Below, in pieces: positions 8,639 through 16,670 of a stretch of DNA of 64,000 bases. The stretch is from Methylobacterium sp. J-088 (lineage in GTDB: Bacteria; Pseudomonadota; Alphaproteobacteria; Rhizobiales; Beijerinckiaceae), in NCBI RefSeq assembly GCF_022829295.1, contig NZ_JAKSYH010000167.1:1-64000 (forward strand), read 5' to 3'. Made by a program: the position numbers and the translations under genes. The notes beneath the pieces were generated by a model. It did no database searches, was not told where the DNA came from, and saw nothing but the letters and a program-made list of their open reading frames with translations. Within the stretch, counting starts at the first letter, position 1; each line of letters starts with the position of its first letter.

Positions 8639-8847
8639 CATCTGTCCCGGTGCCTGAGAGCTTGATCCGCGTCCGGCCCTGGCGAGGCCTTGTCGCGAAC
8701 GTCCCCTTCGGCGGGTGCCCACGGACTTCCCCGCTGCACCACTCTCCAGATTGCCCTGACGACACGGTTCCGGTGCCTGAGAGTTTCCGGGGCGGTTGCT
8801 CCGTCGGCGCCGGGCCCCCCTCTCTGGGTGGATCCCGGTCTCTCCCG
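8639..8847 (-). promoter_or_regulatory. Tandem glycine riboswitch (two aptamers)
   Basis: Read on the minus strand, aptamer 1 runs from GCGGGAGAGACC through GCCGACGGAGCAA to AACTCTCAGGCACCGG. Aptamer 2 runs from CTGGAGAGTGG through CCCGCCGAAGGGGACG to CTCTCAGGCACCGGGACAGA. These are the conserved core segments of the glycine riboswitch in the usual tandem order, with a short linker near 8760. The element ends 65 bases before the ATG of the DadA-type gene. Glycine riboswitches are normally ON switches for glycine catabolism. Confidence 0.93.
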
Positions 8848-9015
8848 CATCGTCGCGATGGGCTGACCTCTCGATACGCCGATTCGGCGGCCCCGGAGAA
8901 GCCCGGATTCCCGGCACCCTGCCGGTTCCGCAGACAGCGCGTGCCGGCTGTCACCGGTCGGGAGCGATCCCGGCCGCCAGCGGTTGAGAGGGGATCCGAA
9001 GACGGAGGCGCCCCG

Positions 9016-9372
9016 ATGCTGACCAGGACCGCGATCTACGAGGGCACGGTGCGCGAGGGCCGGGAGGATGAATTCTTCCGCCGGGTCCGGGATGAGCTGG
9101 AACCGTTCTGGCGGCGCTTCCCGGGCGTCACCGCGGTGCGGGTCCAGCGCCTCGTCTCCAAGGATGCCGACGCGCGGCCGATCGCCATGATCCTGGAGAT
9201 GGATTTTCCCGATCAGGCGGCGCTCGACGCCTGCCTCGCTTCCCCGATCCGCCCGGAATCGCACGCTGCCACCGAGGCGGTGATGCGCATGTTCGAAGGG
9301 CGCTTCTACCATCTCGTCAGCGAGGGCCGGACCCTGCCGCTGGGCGAATCCAGCTCGGTTCAGGGGGCCTAG
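9016..9372 (+). CDS. Small ferredoxin-fold (EthD/monooxygenase-like) protein
   Basis: A 118-residue protein with the alternating strand-helix pattern of dimeric alpha-beta-barrel (EthD/ABM-like) proteins: TAIYEGTVREGRED, then a helix rich in Arg/Glu, then PIAMILEMDFPDQAALDACL and a late FEGRFYHLVSEGRTL strand. No catalytic motif is evident. It is divergent from the riboswitch-dadA leader, so its promoter lies in the same 170-bp gap. The start is the ATG after GGAGGCGCCCCG, which gives a good ribosome-binding site. Function unknown. Confidence 0.72.
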   Translation: MLTRTAIYEGTVREGREDEFFRRVRDELEPFWRRFPGVTAVRVQRLVSKDADARPIAMILEMDFPDQAALDACLASPIRPESHAATEAVMRMFEGRFYHLVSEGRTLPLGESSSVQGA

Positions 9373-9494
9373 GGCGCGCGGCGCCGAGCACCCCAACGCG
9401 CCTGCCCGCCGCGGGTCCGGGCCGGGAACAGCCCACGCAGGTGCCGGTTTGCCGGAGGGTCGACCAGTCGATCACCCCGTGCCGAAAGCCCCGA

Positions 9495-10031
9495 ATGCCG
9501 ATGAATCTCGACCTCGCGAAGGTGCTCACGACGGTCGGGCCGGCGGCCTCGATCATTTTCGCCGCGTGGATCTTCGTGGCCTTCCTGCAGACCCGCTACG
9601 ACGCCGCGGTCGAGCGCTATCGCGACCTGATCGAGAAGTTCAGGACGTCAGACCTGTCCGGAAGCCGGAAGGCCAACATGCGGGACGAGATCCTCAACTA
9701 CAAGCGTCGTTGCGAGCTGATGAACCGCGCCACCGGATGCGGCCTCGTCTCCGCGATGCTGCTGATCTCGACGATGATCTTCGGCGGCCTGTCGATCGTC
9801 TTCCAGGACATCGGGTTGCTCAAGCTGGCGAGCATGGGCACCGCCCTGCTGGGCCTGCTGCTCGTCATCGCCGGCGCGGTCATCGTGGCCCTGGAGGGGC
9901 GGATCATCCGCCGGCAGATTCACAGCGAGTTGCTGGATATCCCGGATCTGGCGCACGGCATCGATCAGGATCCCGGCGCCATCGATGATCCGCAGCGACG
10001 CGGCCAGGATCGCGTCCCGGTCCGACCGTAG
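9495..10031 (+). CDS. DUF2721-like membrane protein
   Basis: About 178 residues with three predicted membrane segments: one near the N-terminus (ASIIFAAWIFVAFLQ) and two in the middle (VSAMLLISTMIFGGLSI and LGLLLVIAGAVIVALE), with a basic helical region of about 60 residues between the first and second. The layout matches the DUF2721 protein at 60135. Two in-frame ATGs (9495, 9501) are possible starts. The tail is Asp/Arg-rich. Function unknown; inner-membrane location likely. Confidence 0.65.
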   Translation: MPMNLDLAKVLTTVGPAASIIFAAWIFVAFLQTRYDAAVERYRDLIEKFRTSDLSGSRKANMRDEILNYKRRCELMNRATGCGLVSAMLLISTMIFGGLSIVFQDIGLLKLASMGTALLGLLLVIAGAVIVALEGRIIRRQIHSELLDIPDLAHGIDQDPGAIDDPQRRGQDRVPVRP

Positions 10032-10146
10032 GGCGTGCCTGCGAAGGACACATCGGAACAGGAGCGGGCGCGGAGCATCGCGGATGGCCGCCCTGGCCGG
10101 CACCTTGACCGCGGATTTCTGCCCGCCCAGGGCGTTCATCGAACGT

Positions 10147-10175
10147 AAACCAATATTTCTGGGATATATTGGTTT
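10147..10175. terminator. Perfect 10-bp inverted repeat followed by T run
   Basis: Arms AAACCAATAT and ATATTGGTTT flank a 9-base loop, and a five-T run overlaps the right end. It lies 115 bp past the stop of the preceding membrane-protein gene. It is unusually AT-rich for this genome; it could be a terminator or an operator for the small gene at 10280. Confidence 0.45.
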
Positions 10176-10279
10176 TTATGCAAATCTCTGTGATCATATT
10201 CAAGTTGAGCCATCAGTATTGAGGCTATCGGCGCGGTTCCGGCCGGCCGGATGTAGATCGAGTACAGGCAGGCAGCGCG

Positions 10280-10531
10280 ATGGCGAAGTGGATACCCGGC
10301 GCGGCCGTGTTCGGTCTCCTGTGCCTGATGATCATCCCGGCCCCCGGGATCTGGGGCGTGCTGATCGGGGCTACCTGCGTGCTGGCGATCATCGGCAGCC
10401 TGTTCATGCTGGTCCTCGACCGGGTGGCGACCGCCCTCCTCGCGTGGCGCGCGCGGCGCGCCACGCGACTCACGCAGTCGCGCCGGACCCAGGTGGTGCA
10501 TGCCGGCTCCGGGATGACCCGGAAGGCCTGA
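10280..10531 (+). CDS. Small membrane protein, unknown function
   Basis: An 83-residue protein with two hydrophobic stretches (AVFGLLCLMIIPAPGIWGVLIG and TCVLAIIGSLFMLVLD) and a basic cytoplasmic-type tail rich in Arg. The hydrophobic pattern and the GC3-rich codon use support coding. Not assigned to a family. It lies 86 bp before the GST gene on the same strand. Confidence 0.55.
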   Translation: MAKWIPGAAVFGLLCLMIIPAPGIWGVLIGATCVLAIIGSLFMLVLDRVATALLAWRARRATRLTQSRRTQVVHAGSGMTRKA

Positions 10532-10617
10532 GGCCGAACCGGGGACTGGATTCCCCGTCCCATCGGTGCAAGGTCCGGCGCCGCTGCCGCGGCGCCACGA
10601 CCAACCGGGACGGTCCG

Positions 10618-11223
10618 ATGAAGCTTCTCTACTCCCCCGCCTCCCCGTATGCCCGCAAGGTGCTGGTCCTCGCCCACGAGACGGGGCTGATCGACCGGAT
10701 CACCGTCACCGCCGCCACGGCCTCCCCGACCGGCTCCGCCGCGGAGGTCGCCGCCCACAACCCGCTCGGCAAGATTCCCGCGCTGATCCTTGAGGACGGG
10801 ACCGCCCTCTACGACAGCCGGGTGATCTGCGAGTACCTCGACGGCCTCTCGGACGGACCGCATCTGTTTCCCGAAGGCGCGGCACGCTGGGACGCGCTGA
10901 CCCGGCAGGCGCTGGCCGACGGCCTGCTCGATGCGGCGCTGCTCACCCGCTACGAGCGCGTGCTGCGCCCGGAGGAACGGCGCTGGGACGCCTGGGATGC
11001 GGGCCAGATCGGCAAGATCACGGCGGCCCTCGACCGGTTCGAGGCCCTGGCGGCCGATCTGCCGGCGCTCGACATCGGCACGATCGCGATGGCCTGCGCG
11101 CTGGGCTACCTCGACCTGCGCTTCTCCGATCTCGCGTGGCGGGACGGCCGGCCCGCCCTGGCGGCATGGTTCGCCGTAGTGGAGCGCGAGCCCGCGATGG
11201 CCGCCACCGTGCCGAAGGGCTGA
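10618..11223 (+). CDS. Glutathione S-transferase family protein
   Basis: A 201-residue GST. The N-terminal thioredoxin-like domain starts MKLLYSPASPYARKVLVLAHE, with NPLGKIPALILEDG (cis-Pro loop) and LYDSRVICEYLD (Glu/Asp-Ser type glutathione contact: DSRVI). The helical C-terminal domain has the DIGTIAMACALGYLDLRF N-capping-like motif. The ATG is preceded by a weak ribosome-binding site. GSTs of this type conjugate or reduce electrophiles with glutathione in the cytosol. It is followed by a hairpin repeat shared with the convergent doxX gene. Confidence 0.9.
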   Translation: MKLLYSPASPYARKVLVLAHETGLIDRITVTAATASPTGSAAEVAAHNPLGKIPALILEDGTALYDSRVICEYLDGLSDGPHLFPEGAARWDALTRQALADGLLDAALLTRYERVLRPEERRWDAWDAGQIGKITAALDRFEALAADLPALDIGTIAMACALGYLDLRFSDLAWRDGRPALAAWFAVVEREPAMAATVPKG

Positions 11224-11232
11224 GCCCCTGTC

Positions 11233-11392
11233 TTGGTTTCGAAAGGGCGAGCCCTTTCGCGGGTCCAGAGCAGAGCCCCGGTGCCGGACGTGGTCCAGTG
11301 CCGGACGTCGTCCGGTGTCGGGCTGCGTCCTAGACAGTCAGGGCCTTGTCCTGACAACCCACCAAAAGGCTCGCCCTTTGGAAAACTGGACT
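11233..11392. repeat. Multi-hairpin intergenic repeat, copy 4
   Basis: GAAAGGGC/GCCCTTTC hairpin at the left, a middle section with direct repeats of TGCCGGACGT, GTCAGGGC/GTCCTGAC and a right-hand AAAAGGC/GCCCTTTG arm. It lies between the convergent GST (+) and DoxX (-) genes. The middle section is longer and more degenerate than in other copies. Confidence 0.75.
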
Positions 11393-11400
11393 CGACCGCG

Positions 11401-11868
11401 TCAGGGCCGGGACGGGGCCGCGTAGGGATGGGTCGAGCCGAGGGGATCGGCGAGGAAATCCTGGACCGTCCCGGCGCCGGTGCCGAAGGTGATGAGCAGG
11501 AAGCCGCCCGCGAGCGCGAAGTTCTTCAAGAAGTCCCAGAACAGTTCGCGGCCCTTGCCGCCGGCCCAGAAATCACCCGGTGCCCAGAACTGCTTCCACA
11601 GCAGCGCCGTGGCCCCGCAATAGCCCGCGAGCACGAAGGCGGCGGCCCGGTCGGCGGTGCCAGTCAGGATGCACAGCGACATCCCGATCTCGACGGTAAG
11701 CCCGACGAGGATCAGCAGCGTGGCGGGCGCGGTGGCGTGCACGGCCTGGCGCGCCTGCCCGACCGCGCCCTTGAAGTTCAGGATCTTGTCGAGGGCGCTG
11801 AACGGCAGGAACAGCAGCACGAGGAGCAACCGGATGCCGAACGCGATCGCGACGCTGAGACTGGCCAT
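11401..11868 (-). CDS. DoxX family membrane protein
   Basis: A 155-residue protein with four predicted membrane segments, including the N-terminal LLLVLLFLPFSALDKI, the LLILVGLTVEIGMSLCIL segment and the late FALAGGFLLITFGTG segment, as in DoxX/SURF4-type proteins. The FWDFLKN motif before the last segment is typical of this family. The start at 11868 (MASLSVAIAF) is preferred over an upstream ATG because it begins just before the first membrane segment. The role of DoxX proteins in bacteria is unclear, often redox or thiol stress. Confidence 0.8.
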   Translation of the reverse strand: MASLSVAIAFGIRLLLVLLFLPFSALDKILNFKGAVGQARQAVHATAPATLLILVGLTVEIGMSLCILTGTADRAAAFVLAGYCGATALLWKQFWAPGDFWAGGKGRELFWDFLKNFALAGGFLLITFGTGAGTVQDFLADPLGSTHPYAAPSRP

Positions 11869-12000
11869 GGGCGTGAGACGATGTCCGATCCGGCCCCGGG
11901 GCCCTCGCGTGGTCAACTAGGGCGTGATCGGGGAAGGGGAATTCGGTTCATCGGGGTCTGAACGCGACCGGGCACGTCTCCAGGGCCGAGCCCCCTGCCC

Positions 12001-14058
12001 TCACGCCGCCCGCACCCGCTCCAGAAACCCCGTCACGGCCTCGCGCAGGGCACCCGCCTGCCGGGAGAGGTCGCCCGCCGCCTGCAGCACCTGGGCCGAG
12101 CCCTGGCTCGCGGTGTCCGCCGCCTCGCCCACGCCCGTCATGTGCCCCGAGACTCCGCGGGTGTCCTGCGCGGTCTGCGCGGTGGTCCGGGCGATCTCGG
12201 CGGTGGCCGCACCCTGCTCCTCGACCATGGCGGCGATCTCGGCGCCGATCCGGGCGAGGTTGCGGATCACCGCGGTGATGCCGCCGATCGACCGGACCGA
12301 AGCCTCCGTGGAGCCGGTGATCTCCGCGACCTTGGCGCCGATCTCCTCGGTGGCCCGGGCGGTCTGAGTTGCGAGGTCCTTGACCTCAGCCGCCACCACG
12401 GCGAACCCCCGGCCCGCCTCGCCGGCGCGGGCCGCCTCGATCGTGGCATTCAGCGCCAGCAGGTTGGTCTGGCCGGCGATCTGCGAGATCATGGCGACGA
12501 TCTCCCCGATGCTGCCGGCGGCCTGCGCGAGGCGCCGGATCTCCCCGGCCATGCCGTCCGCGTCCCGGGTCGCGGCGGCCGCGAGATCGGCCGAGGACCC
12601 GACTTGGACGCCGATCTCCCGCACCGAGGCGGTGAGCTCTTCCGTCGCCGCCGCCACCGTGTCGGCCGAGCGCGCGGCCGAGTCGGCGGAGGTCGCCACC
12701 GCCCGGCCGAGGTCGGTCGTGTCCTGAGCGGCCCGGGCCATGCCGTGCGCGGAGGCCTCCAGCTGGGCGGCGGCCGCGGAGACCGCCTCGACGATGCCGA
12801 CGACCTGGCGCTCGAAACTGTCGGCGAGGCCGAGGGCGACCGCGCGCTGGGCCTCGGCGTTCTCGGCGGCGAGGCGCTCCTGCGCGGCCCGGGCGACGCG
12901 GCGCTCGGCGACGCTGTCGCGGAAGGCCAGGGCGGCCGCGGCGATCGCCCGGACCTCGCGCGGGCCGCCCGACGGGATCGCCAAGTCGGCCGCGTCGTCC
13001 GTCACCTCGTCCCGGCCGATCGCCGCCAGAACCCGGGCCATCCGGGCGAGGGGCCGGGCGATGGCCGTGCCGAGCCAAACCGCCAGACCCGCCGCAAGGG
13101 TGAACAAGGTCAATCCCCCGACGCTCCAGAGGGTCAGCATCTGGTCGGCCCGGGCGCGCACGGCGCCGGCGGCTGCGACGAGGTCGGCGGTCAGCCGGTC
13201 CTCCACGCCCTTCAGGGCGTCGATCCGCTGCGTGGCGAGGCGGAACCAGGCCGGCGCGTCGCGGAACGCCAGAGGGGCGCCCGGCATCGTCTCCTGGGCG
13301 GCCTGGCGCAGGCGCGCCACCTCCCGGGCCGGCTCCGTTGCCTCCGCGGCGTCGAGCAGCGCCGCCTGGGGGTCTGCGGCTCCGGCCCGGAACAGGCCCG
13401 CATAGGTCGCCTGCTCGGCCGAGAGGGTCGCGAGCCGGCGCGCGGCCGGAAGGTCCAGGCTGCCCGACGCGAAGGCCGCCGAGGCGGCGGCCCGCTCCTG
13501 GCCGGCGGCCTCCTTGAGCGCCAGGAAGGCCGCGTAGGCGTTGGCCCGGGCGGCGAGGCCGGCCTCGTCGATCACCCCGCCCATCGCCCGCACGAGGCCG
13601 AGCCCCTCGCCGATCAGGCCGGTGTAGAAGCGCGCCGCCTCGGAGGGGCTGGGCGTCAGAGCGTCCACCGCCCGGCGCTGCGCCGCGAGTCCGGTGAGCG
13701 CCCGCGCGAACCCCGCCCCGCGCGCCGCGAAGGCCGGGCCGAAGCCCGTGGCGGCCACCATGGCCTCCGGCAGCCCCGCCAGCGCCGCGTCGGTGCGCTG
13801 GCGCTGGGCCGCGAGCTCCGGCCCGAACTGCGCGCCCTTCGCAGCCAGGAACAGGCTGGAGGCGCCGCGCTCCCGCTGGCCCTCGTGCACGAAGGCGCTG
13901 ATCCGCGAAGCGAGGCCGACGAGGCTCTCCACCCGGTCCATCTCGGCGCGGCGCGCCCACTGGTCGGAGACGGCCAGACCCGCCGCCCCCGCGAAGGCGA
14001 GGCAGGGGGCGAGCGCCACCGCCAGGATGCGGGCGCGGAGCGAGGACAGGAGCGGCAT
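12001..14058 (-). CDS. Methyl-accepting chemotaxis protein with NIT sensor domain
   Basis: A 685-residue chemoreceptor. An N-terminal membrane segment ([20 protein letters not shown]) is followed by a long periplasmic domain with the NIT signature [12 protein letters not shown], a second membrane segment around 310-330 ([17 protein letters not shown]), a HAMP linker, and an MCP signalling domain with the hairpin tip [22 protein letters not shown] as conserved core. NIT domains are associated with nitrate/nitrite sensing. It signals through CheA/CheW at the cell pole. The gene stands alone, with DoxX downstream and the hxlR gene beyond. Confidence 0.92.
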   Translation of the reverse strand: MPLLSSLRARILAVALAPCLAFAGAAGLAVSDQWARRAEMDRVESLVGLASRISAFVHEGQRERGASSLFLAAKGAQFGPELAAQRQRTDAALAGLPEAMVAATGFGPAFAARGAGFARALTGLAAQRRAVDALTPSPSEAARFYTGLIGEGLGLVRAMGGVIDEAGLAARANAYAAFLALKEAAGQERAAASAAFASGSLDLPAARRLATLSAEQATYAGLFRAGAADPQAALLDAAEATEPAREVARLRQAAQETMPGAPLAFRDAPAWFRLATQRIDALKGVEDRLTADLVAAAGAVRARADQMLTLWSVGGLTLFTLAAGLAVWLGTAIARPLARMARVLAAIGRDEVTDDAADLAIPSGGPREVRAIAAAALAFRDSVAERRVARAAQERLAAENAEAQRAVALGLADSFERQVVGIVEAVSAAAAQLEASAHGMARAAQDTTDLGRAVATSADSAARSADTVAAATEELTASVREIGVQVGSSADLAAAATRDADGMAGEIRRLAQAAGSIGEIVAMISQIAGQTNLLALNATIEAARAGEAGRGFAVVAAEVKDLATQTARATEEIGAKVAEITGSTEASVRSIGGITAVIRNLARIGAEIAAMVEEQGAATAEIARTTAQTAQDTRGVSGHMTGVGEAADTASQGSAQVLQAAGDLSRQAGALREAVTGFLERVRAA

Positions 14059-14159
14059 GGGACGATCTGGGATTGTTCAGCAAGAAAGGGCTCACCCTCC
14101 CGGCAAGTGTTGAACATCCGGTTATGGTCTACCGTCTCGCTTCGATCGGATCTGCTCGA

Positions 14160-14519
14160 TCACGCAGCGTTCTGGGCAGGATCTGCCTGTCCGGCGTGCA
14201 GATCGCCCCAGGTCTTCAAGGCGCGGATGACAGGTTCCAGGGAGCGCCCGCGCGCGGTCAAGCTGTATTCCACCTTCGGGGGCACCTGGGCATAGATTGT
14301 TCGCGTGATCAGGCCGTCCGCCTCCATCTCGCGCAACTGATTCGTGAGCATGCGCTGGGTCACGCTGGCCAGCCGCCGCCGGATCTCGCTGAACCGCAGG
14401 GTCCCCTCCAGCAGGTGGTAGAGGATCACACCCTTCCACTTGCCGTCGATGAACCGGAGGGTCGCCTCGACGGCGCAGCCCGGGCTGCAGGCGCCGGTAT
14501 GGTGACGGGTGCGGGCCAT
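14160..14519 (-). CDS. HxlR family winged-helix transcriptional regulator
   Basis: A 119-residue regulator. GCAVEATLRFIDGKWKGVIL is the family N-terminal segment, with the Cys of PGC as a possible redox-sensing residue; FSEIRRRL and RMLTNQLREMEADGL form the helix-turn-helix, and PPKVEYSLT is the wing. It is divergent from the oxidoreductase gene at 14628 with a 108-bp gap, the usual arrangement for HxlR repressors that respond to electrophiles or aldehydes and control a neighbouring reductase. Start chosen at the ATG giving family length. Confidence 0.92.
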   Translation of the reverse strand: MARTRHHTGACSPGCAVEATLRFIDGKWKGVILYHLLEGTLRFSEIRRRLASVTQRMLTNQLREMEADGLITRTIYAQVPPKVEYSLTARGRSLEPVIRALKTWGDLHAGQADPAQNAA

Positions 14520-14627
14520 GGCGGTCTCCCACGGTATCGTTTTCGGCACTATCGGCCTTTTATGTGCGTACTTGCGGCGCGGGAAGGGCCGCGGCATCTC
14601 CTGCCTGACAAGCCGGAGGAGATCACG
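14520..14627. promoter_or_regulatory. Divergent promoter region between hxlR and oxidoreductase gene
   Basis: A 108-bp gap between divergent starts, with the only AT-rich patch of the neighbourhood (14533-14570). HxlR-type regulators normally bind such a gap. GTATCG and CTATCGGC half-sites are visible, but I could not define a convincing palindrome. Confidence 0.4.
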
Positions 14628-15647
14628 ATGCGTGCCGTCGGATACCGCAAGTCCCTGCCGATCACCGATCCCGAAGCCCTGGTCGCTGTTGACCTGCCGC
14701 AACCGGAGCCCGGCCCCCGCGACCTGCTGGTGAAGGTCGAGGCGATCTCGGTGAACCCGGTCGACACCAAGGTCCGACGCCGGGCCGAGCCGGAGGCCGG
14801 CGGCGTCAAGGTCCTGGGCTGGGACGCGGCCGGGACCGTCGTCGCCGCGGGTGCGGAGGTCCAAAACTTCGCGGTGGGCGACGCGGTGTTCTACGCCGGC
14901 GATCTCACCCGGCCGGGCACGAACGCGGAATACCATTGTGTCGATGCCCGCATCGTCGGGCACAAGCCCCAAACCCTCGACTGGGCGCAGGCCGCCGCCC
15001 TGCCGCTCACCGCGATCACCGCCTGGGAGACGCTGTTCGACCGGCTCGACGCGGGCAAGCCGGTGCCGGGCGCGGCCCCGGCAATCCTGATCGTCGGCGG
15101 CGCGGGCGGCGTCGGCTCCGTGGCGATCCAGCTCGCCCGGGCGCTCACCGACCTCACCGTGATCGCCACCGCGTCGCGGCCCGAGACGGCGCAATGGTGC
15201 CGGGACCTCGGCGCCCACCACGTGGTCGACCATGCCAGGCCGCTCGCCGCCGAGGTGGCTGCCCTCGGCCTCGGCGCCCCGGGCCTCGTCTTCTCCACCA
15301 CCAACACCGACGCCCACCTCGCCCAGATCGTGGAGCTGATCGCCCCGCAGGGCCGCCTCGCCCTGATCGACGATCCGGAGCAGCTCGATGTCGGGCTTCT
15401 CAAGCGCAAGAGCCTGTCGCTGCACTGGGAGTTCATGTTCACCCGGTCGATGTTCGCCACCGCCGACATCGCCGCCCAGGGCGCGCTCCTCGACGAGGTG
15501 TCTCGCCGCGTTGATTCCGGGCGCCTGCGCACCACCCTGGGGGAGCATTACGGGCGGATCGACGCTGCGAACCTGAAGCGCGCCCATGCGCTGATCGAGA
15601 GCGGGCGCGCCAAGGGCAAGATCGTGCTCGAAGGCTTTTCGGAGTGA
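14628..15647 (+). CDS. Zinc-type alcohol dehydrogenase / quinone oxidoreductase family protein
   Basis: A 339-residue MDR-superfamily NADPH oxidoreductase. The N-terminal GroES-like domain contains VEAISVNPVDTKVR and GWDAAGTVVAAG, and the Rossmann domain holds the nucleotide motif GGAGGVGSVAIQLA. The zinc ligands of classical alcohol dehydrogenases are not evident, as in quinone-oxidoreductase-like zinc-free members (YhdH/ZADH1 type). Electrophile or quinone reduction is likely. It is divergent from hxlR and followed after 10 bp by a cupin gene, suggesting an HxlR-controlled two-gene operon. An AGGAG ribosome-binding site precedes the ATG. Confidence 0.88.
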   Translation: MRAVGYRKSLPITDPEALVAVDLPQPEPGPRDLLVKVEAISVNPVDTKVRRRAEPEAGGVKVLGWDAAGTVVAAGAEVQNFAVGDAVFYAGDLTRPGTNAEYHCVDARIVGHKPQTLDWAQAAALPLTAITAWETLFDRLDAGKPVPGAAPAILIVGGAGGVGSVAIQLARALTDLTVIATASRPETAQWCRDLGAHHVVDHARPLAAEVAALGLGAPGLVFSTTNTDAHLAQIVELIAPQGRLALIDDPEQLDVGLLKRKSLSLHWEFMFTRSMFATADIAAQGALLDEVSRRVDSGRLRTTLGEHYGRIDAANLKRAHALIESGRAKGKIVLEGFSE

Positions 15648-15657
15648 GGGGGACGGG

Positions 15658-16083
15658 ATGGCCGAAGCGGCGGGAACCGGCATCTTCGATGTGGCGACGC
15701 TGGCGGCGTCCCTGCCCGACAGCGCAAAAACCCTCTTGGTCGACACCTACCTGACCGACCGAGAGGCGGCGAGCGCCCGGGTGTTCCGGATCTACCGGCC
15801 GACCCCGCCGCATTATCACGCCACCTGCGACGAGTATCTCTACTGCCTCTCGGGCCGGGGCACGGTCTGGCTGGGGGATCCGGACGCTGTCACGGCGTTC
15901 GGCCCCGGCCAGCTCCTGTTCTTCGAGAAGGGGACCGTCCACGCCATGCCGACGATCGAGCCGGAAGAGCCGGTGGTGTTTCTGTCGATCGACACGCCCC
16001 GGCGGGCGCCCACCGACATCGTCTTCGTGAACCCGGAGGACGGGACGCCCGCCACCTTTATGGCGCGCAACGCGGAGGCGTGA
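15658..16083 (+). CDS. Cupin domain protein
   Basis: A 141-residue single-domain cupin. Motif 1 is PPHYHATCDEYLYCLSGRG (metal ligands His, His, Glu pattern) and motif 2 is FFEKGTVHAMP (last His). It starts with ATG 10 bp after the oxidoreductase stop, so both are probably translated from one mRNA under HxlR control. Cupins of this size are metal-dependent small-molecule enzymes or binding proteins; the substrate is not deducible. Confidence 0.87.
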   Translation: MAEAAGTGIFDVATLAASLPDSAKTLLVDTYLTDREAASARVFRIYRPTPPHYHATCDEYLYCLSGRGTVWLGDPDAVTAFGPGQLLFFEKGTVHAMPTIEPEEPVVFLSIDTPRRAPTDIVFVNPEDGTPATFMARNAEA

Positions 16084-16277
16084 GACCGTTCCCGCGAAAC
16101 GGCCTCAGAGCCGCAGGAACCGCCCGCTCGCCGCGACCCGGACGAGCGGGGCCGCCACTGCGCGCGGCGCGGTCGTCGGCTCAGGCAAGGGCGGGTCGGT
16201 CAGGATCGAGGGCTGGCATCGGCACCTGTCGGTGAGGAGGGGCCGAGAATCGAGGCGGCACGGCACAGGCCCCTCCG

Positions 16278-16670
16278 CTACAGGCCGAGGCGACTCACGC
16301 TGTGGCCGTGGACGATGGCTAGAGCGCTCTCCGCCGAAGTGGACGCCGGTTCGGCGCAAGAGCGCGCGTCAAAACAAAGGCTGAGAGCAACGCACGATTG
16401 CAGTGCGATCGGGCACGGCTCTAGGATCAAGACACCGCCCTCCACCGGCTCGTACAGGATGACGTGCGCGGCATGCTCGTGCCGATGCACGCCGGGTCGG
16501 ATCGCGTCGGCCTTCCAGCCCATGCGGGGATTGTCGGCGAGGAGCTGAAAGACGTGTTCCAGGCCGCCAGCACAGGTTTCCGCTTGGCGGATACCGAACT
16601 GCCGGTAGCCGGAGACGGCGATGCCGAATGGTTCCGCTTCAGCCCTCGCGGTGAGGGCATAGTCACCCAT
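16278..16670 (-). CDS. parE: ParE/RelE-family toxin carrying an in-frame 99-bp repeat insertion
   Basis: A ParE-type toxin frame of 130 codons. MGDYALTARAEAE, YRQFGIRQAE, NPRMG, RPGVHRHEHAAHVILY and GVLIL follow the family pattern, and the C-terminus AIVHGHSV completes it. Between LIL and AIVHG sit 33 foreign residues encoded by a 99-bp repeat (16323-16421) flanked by 3-bp TAG duplications. Removing the insert and one duplication gives about 96 residues, the normal family length. The frame is preserved through the insert. It overlaps the parD stop by 8 bp. ParE toxins poison DNA gyrase; whether this product is active is open, since the last strand is displaced. Confidence 0.82.
   Translation of the reverse strand: MGDYALTARAEAEPFGIAVSGYRQFGIRQAETCAGGLEHVFQLLADNPRMGWKADAIRPGVHRHEHAAHVILYEPVEGGVLILEPCPIALQSCVALSLCFDARSCAEPASTSAESALAIVHGHSVSRLGL
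16323..16421 (-). mobile_element. 99-bp MITE-like repeat inserted in parE
   Basis: Element of exactly 99 bp between two TAG trinucleotides (16320-16322 and 16422-16424), which look like a target-site duplication. Ends read TAGAGC...GCTCTA, a short inverted terminal repeat. A copy of the same length lies at 39930-40028, a composite copy at 23533-23891 and a fragment at 56532-56585. It carries no gene of its own, so mobility would depend on a transposase supplied elsewhere. Confidence 0.82.

Noticed and set aside
5470..9372. A 1300-codon open frame on the plus strand
   Set aside because: Antisense to the PLP-enzyme and dadA genes; only its last 118 codons (9016-9372) belong to a real gene.
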